A stretch of DNA of 38,155 nucleotides from a candidate division FCPU426 bacterium (lineage in GTDB: Bacteria > Oederibacteriota > Muellerivitia > Muellerivitales > Muellerivitaceae): contig JASHNQ010000062.1 in NCBI GenBank assembly GCA_030041545.1, positions 1 through 38,155 of the forward strand, read 5' to 3'. Below the pieces are notes generated by a model. The model saw only the letters and a program-made list of their open reading frames with translations, was not told the origin of the DNA and did no database searches. Below, one piece after another: positions 1 through 8,314 of this stretch. The translations under genes and the position numbers were made by a program. Each line of letters starts with the position of its first letter. Positions within the stretch are counted from its first letter, which is position 1.

Positions 1-93
1 CCGGGCCAAATGACCCTCCTCCAGCCAGTCTTCTAGCGAAGGCGGCAGCAACAGCATCTGTTCCCGGTCACAGGGGTGGAAGTTGTAGGCCAT
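1..93 (-). mobile_element. IS1182-like transposase, N-terminal fragment cut by window edge
   Basis: The first 31 codons of a minus-strand gene are visible, starting at an ATG at 91-93 behind a GGGAGG ribosome binding site at about 101-106. The peptide starts MAYNFHPCDREQ and continues into LLPPSLEDWLEEGHLA. This is the typical opening of IS1182-type transposases (DUF772 N-terminal domain followed by a DDE catalytic domain). The catalytic part would lie outside the window, so intactness cannot be judged. The element extends to the left. Its right terminus should fall between about 100 and 250, but one end alone does not identify the terminal inverted repeat. Family assignment rests on the N-terminal signature only. 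Confidence 0.7.
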
Positions 94-358
94 GAAATTC
101 CCTCCCAAAAAATCAAAATCCTCTTTCCTTCTTCCCCTCTTACTCCTTTTCCCTTGGTTTTCAATGAAAATTTATGGGATTATGCGACAGGCTCTTATTC
201 CCCTGAAATTATAAATAACAAGAAGCTTGGTTCCCGCTCCAGCCCAGGAAGGAAACTTCTCGGGTGGGGATAACGGGTTTTCCCCTCTCCCAAAATGTCG
301 TAACCTTGCTTTTTGGCCGCCGGTATTCAACACTATTCCGGCTTTCGAGGAGGACCTC
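94..358. other. Intergenic region between IS end and glutathione peroxidase
   Basis: This 265-base gap separates divergent genes and must hold the right end of the insertion sequence and the promoter of the peroxidase gene. It is T/C-rich around 120-160 and A/T-rich around 205-220 (an attataaataac stretch that could be a -10 box). I do not see a convincing -35/-10 pair or a certain IS terminus. Confidence 0.4.
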
Positions 359-925
359 ATGAAAAAAATGGTTTTGGTTTTGGCGGCTGGGCTGGCGGTT
401 GGCTTCATCCATTCTTCAGGTAGGGGGGACACCATGGCGCAAGAAACGGTTTACCAGTTCAATGAGAAAACGATCGACGGGAAGCCCGTCTCATTGGACC
501 ACTACAAGGGAAAGGTGCTTTTGATCGTCAACGTGGCCAGCCACTGCGGCTTTACCCCGCAATACGCGGGCCTGGAGAAGCTTTACGAGAAGTACAAGGA
601 CAAGGGATTCGTGATCCTAGGCTTTCCCTGCAACCAGTTCGGCGCCCAGGAGCCGGGCACGGCCGAGGAGATCAAGGCCTTCTGCTCCACCAAGTACGAC
701 GTGACCTTCCCTCTTTTCACCAAGATCGAGGTCAACGGCGACAACGCCGACCCGCTTTATAAGTTCCTCAAAACCGCCCAGCCCGGTGCGAGCCCTAGGT
801 CGGACATCGGCTGGAACTTCACGAAGTTCCTCATCGACTCAAACGGAAGGCCGGTGAGCCGGTTCGATTCGAGGGTGACGCCGGATAAAATCGACCCCGC
901 GGTGCAAGCCTTGGTGGGAAAGTAA
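359..925 (+). CDS. Thiol-dependent glutathione peroxidase (GPx family)
   Basis: This 188-residue protein reduces hydroperoxides. The peroxidatic Cys63 sits in NVASHCGFTPQY. The other active-site residues are present: Gln97 in FPCNQFGAQEPG and Trp152-Asn153 in GWNFTKFLID. Cys109 matches the resolving Cys of yeast Gpx3-type enzymes, which usually take electrons from thioredoxin rather than glutathione. I chose the ATG at 359 because GAGGAGG lies just upstream and because residues 1-23 look like a signal peptide (MKKMVLVLAAGLAVGF). That would give an exported form. A second ATG at 434 (MAQETVYQF) has its own GGGGGG-containing binding site and would give a standard cytosolic enzyme. It is the only plus-strand gene I accept here and is convergent with the autotransporter gene. 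Confidence 0.93.
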   Translation: MKKMVLVLAAGLAVGFIHSSGRGDTMAQETVYQFNEKTIDGKPVSLDHYKGKVLLIVNVASHCGFTPQYAGLEKLYEKYKDKGFVILGFPCNQFGAQEPGTAEEIKAFCSTKYDVTFPLFTKIEVNGDNADPLYKFLKTAQPGASPRSDIGWNFTKFLIDSNGRPVSRFDSRVTPDKIDPAVQALVGK

Positions 926-930
926 TTTAG

Positions 931-955
931 AGGCTCTGTGGACTTTGGGGAGCCT
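931..955. terminator. Weak inverted repeat between convergent genes
   Basis: AGGCTC at 931-936 and GAGCCT at 950-955 form a 6-bp stem with a 13-nt loop, between the stops of the peroxidase gene (925) and the autotransporter gene (976). Neither side has a clear U-tract, so this is at best a weak bidirectional terminator. Confidence 0.3.
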
Positions 956-975
956 TCCGGTCTGTTGCGGTGATT

Positions 976-3900
976 TTAGAACCCCAGGTTCACCCCGCCC
1001 GATAGGTTTTGTTCCGCGTAGTCGGCCAGGCCTACCTTCCCCTGGTATTGGACGAAGGCGTTAAGCCCCTTTTCGAATCCCAAATTCAACCCGGCCCCGA
1101 TCACCGCCGCGTCGGTCCCCGTTTCCGGCCCGCTCACGGTAAAGGTTCCGCCGCCGCTGATACTGCTCTCCAGGCTGTCCAGGTTGCCCTCATAAACGTG
1201 CTCCCAGGCGGCACTGAGGGCCGGGGATAGGCGGATGCCGCCCAAATCCCAGGTGCGGCTAGCCGCCACCCCCAGGTCGCTGTTCAAATAACCTTCGCCT
1301 TGCGCCCCGAAAACCAAGGGCGCCAAGGAGCCTGACTCATTGAATGCGTTGATATTCACCCCGGTGTACTGCCCCGACACGAAAGGCCCTACCTTCATCT
1401 GGTCCACCTTCCAGTCGTACCCCGCGCCCAACTGGCCCGAGATCATCAGGCCCTGGGTGCTTCCCACCGCAGTTCCGCCTAGGGCGTTGCGCTGGGTGGT
1501 GTAGCTGTTGACCCCGCCTTCGGCCATGGCCTCCGCGTGGAACGGCCCTTCGTTAAACCCTCCATAAAGGCCTACCTGCCCGCCCGTGCCGTTCACCGCG
1601 CCGGTGGATTGGCTGGTGCCCGACTGGCTGTAACCCAGCAGCAGCCCCCCCGCCAGGTTTTTGGAGAAGCGGTAATCGAGCCCGGCGACCATTCCGCCGA
1701 TGGAATACTGATAGCCCGGCGTGTTCGAGTCGCCGGTGACGGTCCCGAAATTGCCCAGGCCTTCGGCGAAGGCGCCCCAGCGCTGGGGCTGGAGGCCCTG
1801 GGACATCCCCGCTTCCTCGGGGACCGGCACATCGGCCGCGAAGCGCGGTCCCTCCCCGTTCCAGGAAACGTCGTTGGAACCCAATTCGGAACCGCCGAAC
1901 AGTTGGAACAGCCTCTGGTTCACCAGCCCCGCCTCGGCCTGGGCGGTGGCGAAACCCATCGTATACAAGGGCGTCAAATTCGCGGGCGAGATTTCGTTAT
2001 AGGCACCTGGCAGCGACGCATCCTGCATGGTATCCAGGGCCTCGATCAGGTTCTTGTTGCCCCCACCGGCGTTCAGCTGGTCCAGGGCCGCGCCCAGGGT
2101 TTTCTGGTTCGGCGTCAGGCCCAGGGATTCGAAAGTCGGCCCGGACACCTCCAGCAGCACCTCGTTCGTTTCGTAAACCAGGGACACCGAATCGGCCGAT
2201 ACCCCGTTTAACAGCGTGTTGAAAGTCCCGTATAAAGTTCCCGCGGAAAGGATGCCGAAACTTTCCGTCCCGTGCACCTGGAAGAAGGAACCGTTGCCGG
2301 GGGCCAGCTGCAAGTCACCCCCCAGGGTGGCCGCGCCGGACACCCTCAGTCCGTCCCAGCCGCCCGGCGTCGCGTAGTCCAAGGATAGCTGCAAGGTCGT
2401 CCCGGACGACGCTTGGTTGTAATACCCGCCCACCGTCACCGCCACCGGCTGGGTGATGGCCAAGGTTCCCCCGGAAACCAACAAGCTGCCCGTGCCAACC
2501 GCGTTCACGTTTCCCAACCCCAGGAACCCGCTTTCCAAAGTCGTGCCGCCGCTGTAACGGTTGTCTCCCGCCAAGGTCAATGCCCCGCCACTCACCTCGA
2601 GCCCCTCGGCCCCCGCGATCGTCCCGCTAAAATAGCCGTTTTGAAGGCTCAAGTTTCCCGCGCTTAAGCTAACCGACCCGGCCCCATCCAAGGTGCCAAT
2701 CGTCACGCCCACGCTGGTCCCGGTGGCGTTCAGGGAATCAGTCGAGCCCATCTCGACCAGGCCGATGGAAACAAAAGCGGAGCCGTTGGAACCGGCGCTC
2801 CCAGCCACGTTCCCGGTTCCGCTGCTGCTCCCGTTCCCTCCGGTGCCGCCCGTGCCGCCGTTGATATCGAGACCATCATCTGTTTGCATTACCAAAGTGC
2901 CTGCCGTGATGGACGCACTGCCGCCGTTTCCGCCGCCGCCGCCCGTGCTGTTGTTTCCGCCCGAACCGGCCGCCCCCGCGACGCCGTTCTCCCCGCCCGT
3001 GCCGCCCGCGCCCCCCTGGCCGCCCGCGCCCCCCTGGCTGCCCATTCCGCCATTTCCGCCTTGGCCCCCGGCGACCTCGAAAGTCACCCCTGAATCCATC
3101 AGGAGGCTTCCGAACGAGACTCCCGCGTTTCCGCCGTTCCCACCGGCACCGCCGGTGTCACCGCTTCCGCCGGTGCCGCCGGTACCGCCGGTGCCCCCCT
3201 GGCCTCCCGTGCCGCCCTGGCCGCCGGTACCGCCTTGGCCGCCCTGGCTTCCCACTCCCCCGGTTCCGCCCTGGCCCCCGGTGATATCCGCGAGTGTTCC
3301 GCTCCCGAGGACTAGGGTGGAGGCGTCCGCCAGCGCGTTGCCGCCAGCACCGCCGGCACCGCCCGTGCTGTCATCGGCGCCGTATCCCCCCATGGCGCCG
3401 GTTCCGCCCTGGCTCCCCGCGCCGCCTGTAAGACCCGTCCCCCCGTCCCCGCCCAAGCCGCCGTCCTGGCCCTGCCCGCCCGCACCGCCGGTGATAGTAA
3501 AGGATGTGGTGACTCCCGGCCCCAGCCCCAGCGTTCCCTGGCCCAGGGTAAGATAGGCGTTGCCGCCCGTGCCGCCATCGCCGCCCGTTTCCTGGTATCC
3601 GCCGGAATTGCCAGCGGTATTGGAGCTTCCATTGGAGCCCACATCGCCGTACCCGCCTAGGCCACCCGCGCCTCCGGCCACAGAGAAGAAAGAGCCCGCG
3701 TTTTGGAAAAGGGTTCCGATGGTCACATCCGCGTCATTCCCTTGGCCCCCTGCGCCTGCCGCTCCCTGTTGTCCGTTGGACCCGCCATCGAAGGCTTGGC
3801 CGCCTTGGCCGCCGAAACCGCCCGCTCCACCCTGGCCGCCCGTTGCCGTAAAAATGGCTCCTTGGTTCAGGGTCACGCTGGTGGCCGATAACTCGGCCAG

Positions 3901-6651
3901 TCCGCCTTCACCGCCGGTGCCGCCCGTGCCTCCATCGCCGGCATTGCCCCCCGTTCCGCCGCTTCCGTTTGATCCGCCATCCTGGCCCGAAGCTCCCGCG
4001 CCTGCGGTTCCACCGTTTCCCCCATTACCCGCGTTGCCTCCTTGGCCCCCTTGGCCTCCCGTAACATCAATTGAAGTTAAGGTGGACACCCCGCCGGCTC
4101 CCAGGCTGATTGAGCCCACTGTCAGGCTCGCGTTCCCGCCCTGGTACCCATCCCCGCCCGCGCCACCGTCGCCACCCGTTCCGCCGTTATTGCCGTCGCC
4201 GCCGTCGCCCGGATAATCCAAGTAAGCGCTGGGTGTCCCGCCGCTGCCCCCAGTGCCCCCAGTGCCGCCGTCGCCCCCCTTGCCGCCCGCCCCGCCCGTT
4301 CCGCCCATGACCGACACCGAAGCCCCGGAGTTCAAGGCAAGGGTCATCATGGAAACACTGGCCGTTCCACCGGACCCGCCCTCAGCCCCGCTTCCGCCAA
4401 CCTCGCCGTTGCCGCCCGTGCCGCCATCGCCGCCGTTATTGTCGTAGTAAGAGCTGTCGTTATAGGCCCCCCCTTGGCCGGAACTTCCCGCCCCGCCATT
4501 GCCGCCGCTTCCGCCCGCGCCGCCCGCCCCGCCAGTCCCACCGGCCGCGTTCAGGGACGCGCCGTTATCCAAGGTCACTCCAGTGGCGAGGAACTGCGCG
4601 TTTCCGCCCAAGCCTCCACTATAACCCCCGGCCCCGAGTCCGCCGTTGCCGCCATCCCCGCCGTTGCCACCGTCGCCGTTTCCAATACCGCCCGCGCCGC
4701 CGTTTCCGCCCGTGCCGCCGTCACCGTTGCCGCTGCCCGCGCCACCGGTCCCAGCGGTGAGGTCGAACTCCGAATCCTGGCCCAGGAAAAAGCTGTTGAA
4801 GGTGGCGGAAGCCGCGCCCGCGTTGCCGCCCACATAGCCGTTGGTCCCCACAGCCGCGGAATTGTAGCCGACGGCCCCATCCGCCCCGCTGACGGGCGTG
4901 TCGGTACCACCGTCGCCACCTGCCCCGCCATTGCCTCCATTCCCCCCTGCACCCAATTGCCCGCTGTTTCCGCCATTGCCACCTGTTATTTGGAGGGTGA
5001 CATCCGGAGCGGTCCAAAGGGAGCCAATGGAAACCCCCGCGTTTCCGCCTTGCCCCCCCTGCCCAGCGCCGCCGTTATTTTGTCCGCCCCCGGCCGCCCC
5101 CGCGTATCCTCCCACGTTTTGGCTTCCGCCGCCCTGGCCGCCCGTTCCGCCGGTCCCGCCCGCCCCGCCGCTTCCTCCGTCGCCAGCGCTGCCTCCCGTT
5201 ACGGTGACGCTGGAACCCGAATAAAACGTCGCGGAAGAGGAAACCAAAGAGGCCGTTCCGCCGTTTCCGCCCGGGCCGCCCGGGCCCCCGTAGCCCGCCG
5301 TGCCCCCCATGGAAGCCGGAAAACCGTTGGAGGTGAGCTCGCCCGTATAACCCGCCGCCCCGGCGTTACCGCCATTACCGCCGTTTCCGCCATCGGGGCC
5401 GAACCCGCCGTTCCCGCCCTGAACCGTGAGAAAAGTGGGCATGGTCACTCCGGCCGAACCCATGAGCAGGTTTTGAAAAGCCGCCGTGGCGCTCCCACCC
5501 GCGCCCCCCACCCGGAGACCGTCCGTGTCCCCGCCGCCGTTGGCGCCGTTCCCTCCGGTTGAGCTGTAGCCGCCGTAAAAGTCGCTCGAATCACCCCCAT
5601 TGCCGCCCGACCCACCGCTGCCGCCCGTGCCGCCCGGGGCGGAGTTGCCGCCGTTGCCGCCAGCCACGGCAACACTTTCGTTGCTTCCCAAGAGCGAGAG
5701 GGTACTCACGGAAAGGGACGCAGTGCCCCCGTTTCCTCCCCACCCGGGATCCCCCCCGTTCCCACCGTTGCCGCCCGGAGTGCCAGTTCCAGCGTTGGCG
5801 TAACTGCTGTCGCCCCCTGAGTCCCCGTAATCACCATTGCCGCCCCCCTGGCCCACGGCGCCGTCGCCGCCCGCCCCACCGACCACGCTGATGGCGACGT
5901 TGGAGCCAGTCAAGACGGCTGAGTTGGCCGAAATAGCCGCGTTTCCGCCGTTGCCGCCGGACCCACTGTAGATGGCGTCACCGCCGTTGTCGCCGCTTCC
6001 GGTAAAAGGCGAATCCCCTTCCACGCCCGGGCCGCCTTGGCCGCCCTCGCCTCCCACCGCCAGAAGGGAGGAACCCGAGTCCAACGTGACGGCGGCGCCC
6101 ACCGTTATGTAGGCGCTGCCACCGAAAGACCCCGTGGTGTTCTCGCCCAAAGCCGCGGCGGCCGTGCCAAAGGTCACACAGAGTTGCGAGCCCGAATCCA
6201 GGGTCAGTGAATTGGTGATGGTGAATTCCGCGCTGTCGTTGGTGTCCGTGGAGATGGTACTGGGGCCCGAGTTGGAGAGAGTGAAGCCCACGTTGGGCCC
6301 CAGGGTTAATTGGCTGAAGCTGAAGGCGGTGGACCCGTTGTTTCCATTATTCCCAACGACCCCAAAAGTGACTCCGCCTGTGGGGCCCAGAAGGGTGATG
6401 GGCTGGGTACCGTTGCCGACGAATTGAGTGAGGGTGATGGAGCTGTTGTTGGAAATGTCGAGTTGGATGTTGCCACCGTTGGCGGTGGCATCGATGGTCG
6501 TGATGGCCGCGCCCAAGGAGCCCGCGCTGTCATCGCCATTGGTGTCGGTGACGGAGGCGGTTTGGGCGTGAAGAGCGGAAGCTAGCAGGAAGGCGGCAAG
6601 CAGGAAAGGGATTCCAGGAAAGGCAAATCGTTTTTTTATACAGGCGGTCAA
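976..6651 (-). CDS. Giant glycine-rich (PGRS-like) autotransporter, type V secretion
   Basis: This 1,891-residue protein starts at a TTG (6649-6651) preceded by GGGGAGAG. Residues 1-29 are a signal peptide ending near ALHA. From about 165 to 1310 the passenger alternates glycine-rich blocks (GGNGG, GGTGG, GGAGG) with short strand-like segments such as ASLSVSTLSLLGSN or ASVSMMTLALNSGA. I count about 16-17 such modules, spaced roughly 60-75 residues. Residues about 1355-1400 (LTLAGDNRYSGGTTL) match the autotransporter-associated beta-strand repeat. Residues about 1500-1585 form a linker, and about 1623-1891 form a 12-stranded autotransporter barrel (WGAFAEGLG to a terminal GVNLGF, ending in Phe). 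It should be exported by Sec, inserted in the outer membrane and display the passenger outside. Only two cysteines are evident. The ligand is unknown; adhesion is a guess from the family. Confidence 0.9.
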   Translation of the reverse strand: MTACIKKRFAFPGIPFLLAAFLLASALHAQTASVTDTNGDDSAGSLGAAITTIDATANGGNIQLDISNNSSITLTQFVGNGTQPITLLGPTGGVTFGVVGNNGNNGSTAFSFSQLTLGPNVGFTLSNSGPSTISTDTNDSAEFTITNSLTLDSGSQLCVTFGTAAAALGENTTGSFGGSAYITVGAAVTLDSGSSLLAVGGEGGQGGPGVEGDSPFTGSGDNGGDAIYSGSGGNGGNAAISANSAVLTGSNVAISVVGGAGGDGAVGQGGGNGDYGDSGGDSSYANAGTGTPGGNGGNGGDPGWGGNGGTASLSVSTLSLLGSNESVAVAGGNGGNSAPGGTGGSGGSGGNGGDSSDFYGGYSSTGGNGANGGGDTDGLRVGGAGGSATAAFQNLLMGSAGVTMPTFLTVQGGNGGFGPDGGNGGNGGNAGAAGYTGELTSNGFPASMGGTAGYGGPGGPGGNGGTASLVSSSATFYSGSSVTVTGGSAGDGGSGGAGGTGGTGGQGGGSQNVGGYAGAAGGGQNNGGAGQGGQGGNAGVSIGSLWTAPDVTLQITGGNGGNSGQLGAGGNGGNGGAGGDGGTDTPVSGADGAVGYNSAAVGTNGYVGGNAGAASATFNSFFLGQDSEFDLTAGTGGAGSGNGDGGTGGNGGAGGIGNGDGGNGGDGGNGGLGAGGYSGGLGGNAQFLATGVTLDNGASLNAAGGTGGAGGAGGSGGNGGAGSSGQGGAYNDSSYYDNNGGDGGTGGNGEVGGSGAEGGSGGTASVSMMTLALNSGASVSVMGGTGGAGGKGGDGGTGGTGGSGGTPSAYLDYPGDGGDGNNGGTGGDGGAGGDGYQGGNASLTVGSISLGAGGVSTLTSIDVTGGQGGQGGNAGNGGNGGTAGAGASGQDGGSNGSGGTGGNAGDGGTGGTGGEGGLAELSATSVTLNQGAIFTATGGQGGAGGFGGQGGQAFDGGSNGQQGAAGAGGQGNDADVTIGTLFQNAGSFFSVAGGAGGLGGYGDVGSNGSSNTAGNSGGYQETGGDGGTGGNAYLTLGQGTLGLGPGVTTSFTITGGAGGQGQDGGLGGDGGTGLTGGAGSQGGTGAMGGYGADDSTGGAGGAGGNALADASTLVLGSGTLADITGGQGGTGGVGSQGGQGGTGGQGGTGGQGGTGGTGGTGGSGDTGGAGGNGGNAGVSFGSLLMDSGVTFEVAGGQGGNGGMGSQGGAGGQGGAGGTGGENGVAGAAGSGGNNSTGGGGGNGGSASITAGTLVMQTDDGLDINGGTGGTGGNGSSSGTGNVAGSAGSNGSAFVSIGLVEMGSTDSLNATGTSVGVTIGTLDGAGSVSLSAGNLSLQNGYFSGTIAGAEGLEVSGGALTLAGDNRYSGGTTLESGFLGLGNVNAVGTGSLLVSGGTLAITQPVAVTVGGYYNQASSGTTLQLSLDYATPGGWDGLRVSGAATLGGDLQLAPGNGSFFQVHGTESFGILSAGTLYGTFNTLLNGVSADSVSLVYETNEVLLEVSGPTFESLGLTPNQKTLGAALDQLNAGGGNKNLIEALDTMQDASLPGAYNEISPANLTPLYTMGFATAQAEAGLVNQRLFQLFGGSELGSNDVSWNGEGPRFAADVPVPEEAGMSQGLQPQRWGAFAEGLGNFGTVTGDSNTPGYQYSIGGMVAGLDYRFSKNLAGGLLLGYSQSGTSQSTGAVNGTGGQVGLYGGFNEGPFHAEAMAEGGVNSYTTQRNALGGTAVGSTQGLMISGQLGAGYDWKVDQMKVGPFVSGQYTGVNINAFNESGSLAPLVFGAQGEGYLNSDLGVAASRTWDLGGIRLSPALSAAWEHVYEGNLDSLESSISGGGTFTVSGPETGTDAAVIGAGLNLGFEKGLNAFVQYQGKVGLADYAEQNLSGGVNLGF

Positions 6652-6712
6652 AAGTCTCTCCCCATGTCAGTGGATGAGGGCGAAGGCGTTAAAATTAAAT
6701 AGGAATAGGGCG

Positions 6713-6741
6713 TTTATAGAAAGCCTTGCAAAAAATTTCAA
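6713..6741 (-). promoter_or_regulatory. Sigma70-type promoter for the autotransporter gene
   Basis: On the minus strand, TTGAAA (6736-6741) and TATAAA (6713-6718) are separated by exactly 17 bases. The predicted transcript start near 6705 leaves a leader of about 55 bases before the TTG start at 6651. The match to housekeeping-type consensus boxes is good; activity is inferred. Confidence 0.6.
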
Positions 6742-6910
6742 GAGACCAACGGTTTTTTGTAACTGGTTTCCAGGGCCAACTGAAGTTTTAGGCCATTAAC
6801 GGCGAGTTAACGCTAAACAGGAGGATTCAGTCGGCAATTCGAGGTTCAAATGTCAGGGCAATTATTTACGCCATGAGCATTAAAAAACCTGATGGCAAAA
6901 ATGTTCGTTT

Positions 6911-7447
6911 CTATTTTACGGGATTACGCCAGTGGTTCATTTCGGCTTCCGTGACGGGGGCCCAAAGCCTGACGGCCAGGGGATAATTCTCCACGAAAAC
7001 CACCAGCGAAGCGTCGGGCCTGCGGTTCGGCCAATCCCTTGGAATGGATTTCTTGAACGACGCGGGCGGAAGCTTGCGGCTATCCAGGCCCCAAAATTTC
7101 GACACGAACCGGTGCCAAAAAAGGATGAAGAGTTCCACGAAAACGTCCCTTGGAATCGACGGGGGTTTGCCGCCCGTGGCCGCCTTTTGAAGCAGGGCCT
7201 CGAATTCGGCGGCCGTCCGGATCACCAAAATGCCGGTGGAGGGCTGGGTGAACATCAATCCCCTTTCCAAAGACAGGGGCTGGACCTCGTCGTCCACTCC
7301 AATGGCGTTTTGCGCGGATAACCCGGTCCAACTTTTGAGCAACGGCTGGAAGAAATCGTAGAGTTCCTGCGTGTTGGGTATTTTGACCGGGGACAATTCA
7401 GGGCCGGATGCCGCGGAAGACTCGTAAGCCAATTTTGTCATTTCCAT
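6911..7447 (-). CDS. Unrecognised 178-residue soluble protein
   Basis: I do not recognise this family with confidence. The ATG at 7447 has a GGAGG ribosome binding site about 8 bases upstream. There is no signal peptide or membrane segment. Residues 25-110 look mixed alpha/beta and include a repeated strand-like LMFTQPSTGILVIRT. A long aromatic helix follows (VFVELFILFWHRFVSKFWGL, about 113-132), then a basic stretch with PPASFKKSIPRDWPNRRPDA and a strand LVVFVENYPLAVRLW. The order helix-with-E/L, basic loop, strand faintly recalls CheC/CheX-type phosphatase folds, but I see no diagnostic ExxN motif. It sits alone between the autotransporter and the XRE/nucleotidyltransferase pair, with 259 and 243 non-coding bases on either side, so it is probably monocistronic. 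Confidence 0.6.
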   Translation of the reverse strand: MEMTKLAYESSAASGPELSPVKIPNTQELYDFFQPLLKSWTGLSAQNAIGVDDEVQPLSLERGLMFTQPSTGILVIRTAAEFEALLQKAATGGKPPSIPRDVFVELFILFWHRFVSKFWGLDSRKLPPASFKKSIPRDWPNRRPDASLVVFVENYPLAVRLWAPVTEAEMNHWRNPVK

Positions 7448-7690
7448 AGCAATGACCTCCAGGAAAAGTAGTTAATGGAGTTTCTGGTTTTCGCTGAAGG
7501 CATTCAGGGGGGAGGGCGCTTTGAGACCCGGTAGCAGCCGGGAAATTGAGGTGTTGATATTAAGAATAAATCCCAAATGATCAAAAATGATAGTGTTAAT
7601 TATGATTTAATTTGTTTTCCGTTTACCTTTCAAAAACTAAGAACTTCTAACAAAAACCGTGTTTTTAAGAAATATTCCCTCAAAAGGATT
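7448..7690. other. AT-rich intergenic region
   Basis: This 243-base gap lies downstream of the nucleotidyltransferase gene and upstream of the 178-residue gene. Positions 7555-7690 are markedly AT-rich compared with the flanks, which fits a horizontally acquired module border. AATCC/GGATT (about 7688-7699) forms a tiny stem at the end of the nucleotidyltransferase gene. No reading frame, tRNA or strong terminator is evident. Confidence 0.4.
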
Positions 7691-8314
7691 TCAATCCTTG
7701 GATTTAGGAAGCCGGATTCCCGCGCTCCGGTAAAAGACGTCCAAGACTTTGGCGGCCGAAAACCCCTTGCCCCAGATATCCCGGCCATACGACCCCAGGA
7801 AATTCTCGACTTGCCGGCGGAACAACATTAAGGCGGAAGACTTGGGGCTCAACCGGAGGGCCTTTCCCCACAAGCCGGCCAGACGGCCCGCCGGGGTCCT
7901 TTGCTTTCTAAAAACCGCCACCATGTCCTTGACGTCCAAGTCGATATACCGCGTCATTTTCCCAATGGACCAATATTCCGGGTTCAAGACCCTCACTTGA
8001 ATGCCCCCAAATGTCTTGAACGGCCGGCAATGCTTCCGGTAATCCAAATAAGTGACCTGGCTCCACCGGTCGATGTCCTCGCTGTAGTTGGTTTGGATGC
8101 CGGTCAACCTCCTGTTTTTTTCCACGGCGGATTCAAATTCGGCCCAATGGCGGGGGTCACGGCTTTTGAGGCTGACGGCAAAATCGATATCCATGCTCGG
8201 ACGGATGCTGCCCATCGTGGAACCGGCCGCCGCGCCGGTGAGGTAAATGCCCGCCCGGCCCTTGAAATCCCGGGCGACCCCCTTGAAAAAACGCTCCACT
8301 TCCATGGGATTCAT
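7691..8314 (-). CDS. Nucleotidyltransferase-fold protein, putative toxin of a TA pair
   Basis: This 207-residue protein has the minimal nucleotidyltransferase signature near the N-terminus: GAAAGS (about 27-32) followed by the metal-binding pair Asp42-x-Asp44 in RPSMDIDFAV. A third acidic residue could be Asp91 in VTYLDYRKH. The rest is helical and basic. This layout is shared by AbiEii/MenT-like and related toxin nucleotidyltransferases, which transfer nucleotides to tRNA or protein targets; the target here is unknown. Its ATG overlaps the stop of the upstream XRE gene by 4 bases (8311-8314), so the two are co-translated. Alternatives are an antibiotic-modifying or housekeeping nucleotidyltransferase, but pairing with an XRE regulator favours toxin-antitoxin or abortive infection. 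Confidence 0.72.
   Translation of the reverse strand: MNPMEVERFFKGVARDFKGRAGIYLTGAAAGSTMGSIRPSMDIDFAVSLKSRDPRHWAEFESAVEKNRRLTGIQTNYSEDIDRWSQVTYLDYRKHCRPFKTFGGIQVRVLNPEYWSIGKMTRYIDLDVKDMVAVFRKQRTPAGRLAGLWGKALRLSPKSSALMLFRRQVENFLGSYGRDIWGKGFSAAKVLDVFYRSAGIRLPKSKD

Noticed and set aside
2693-3556. 287-codon plus-strand proline-rich open frame (and similar frames at 3560-4216, 4898-5224)
   Set aside because: They are the antisense of GGX repeats in the autotransporter passenger; no ribosome binding site and no independent signature.
6800-6910. Possible tRNA (GAGGTTCAAAT resembles a T-arm)
   Set aside because: No matching acceptor, D-arm or anticodon stem could be built around it.
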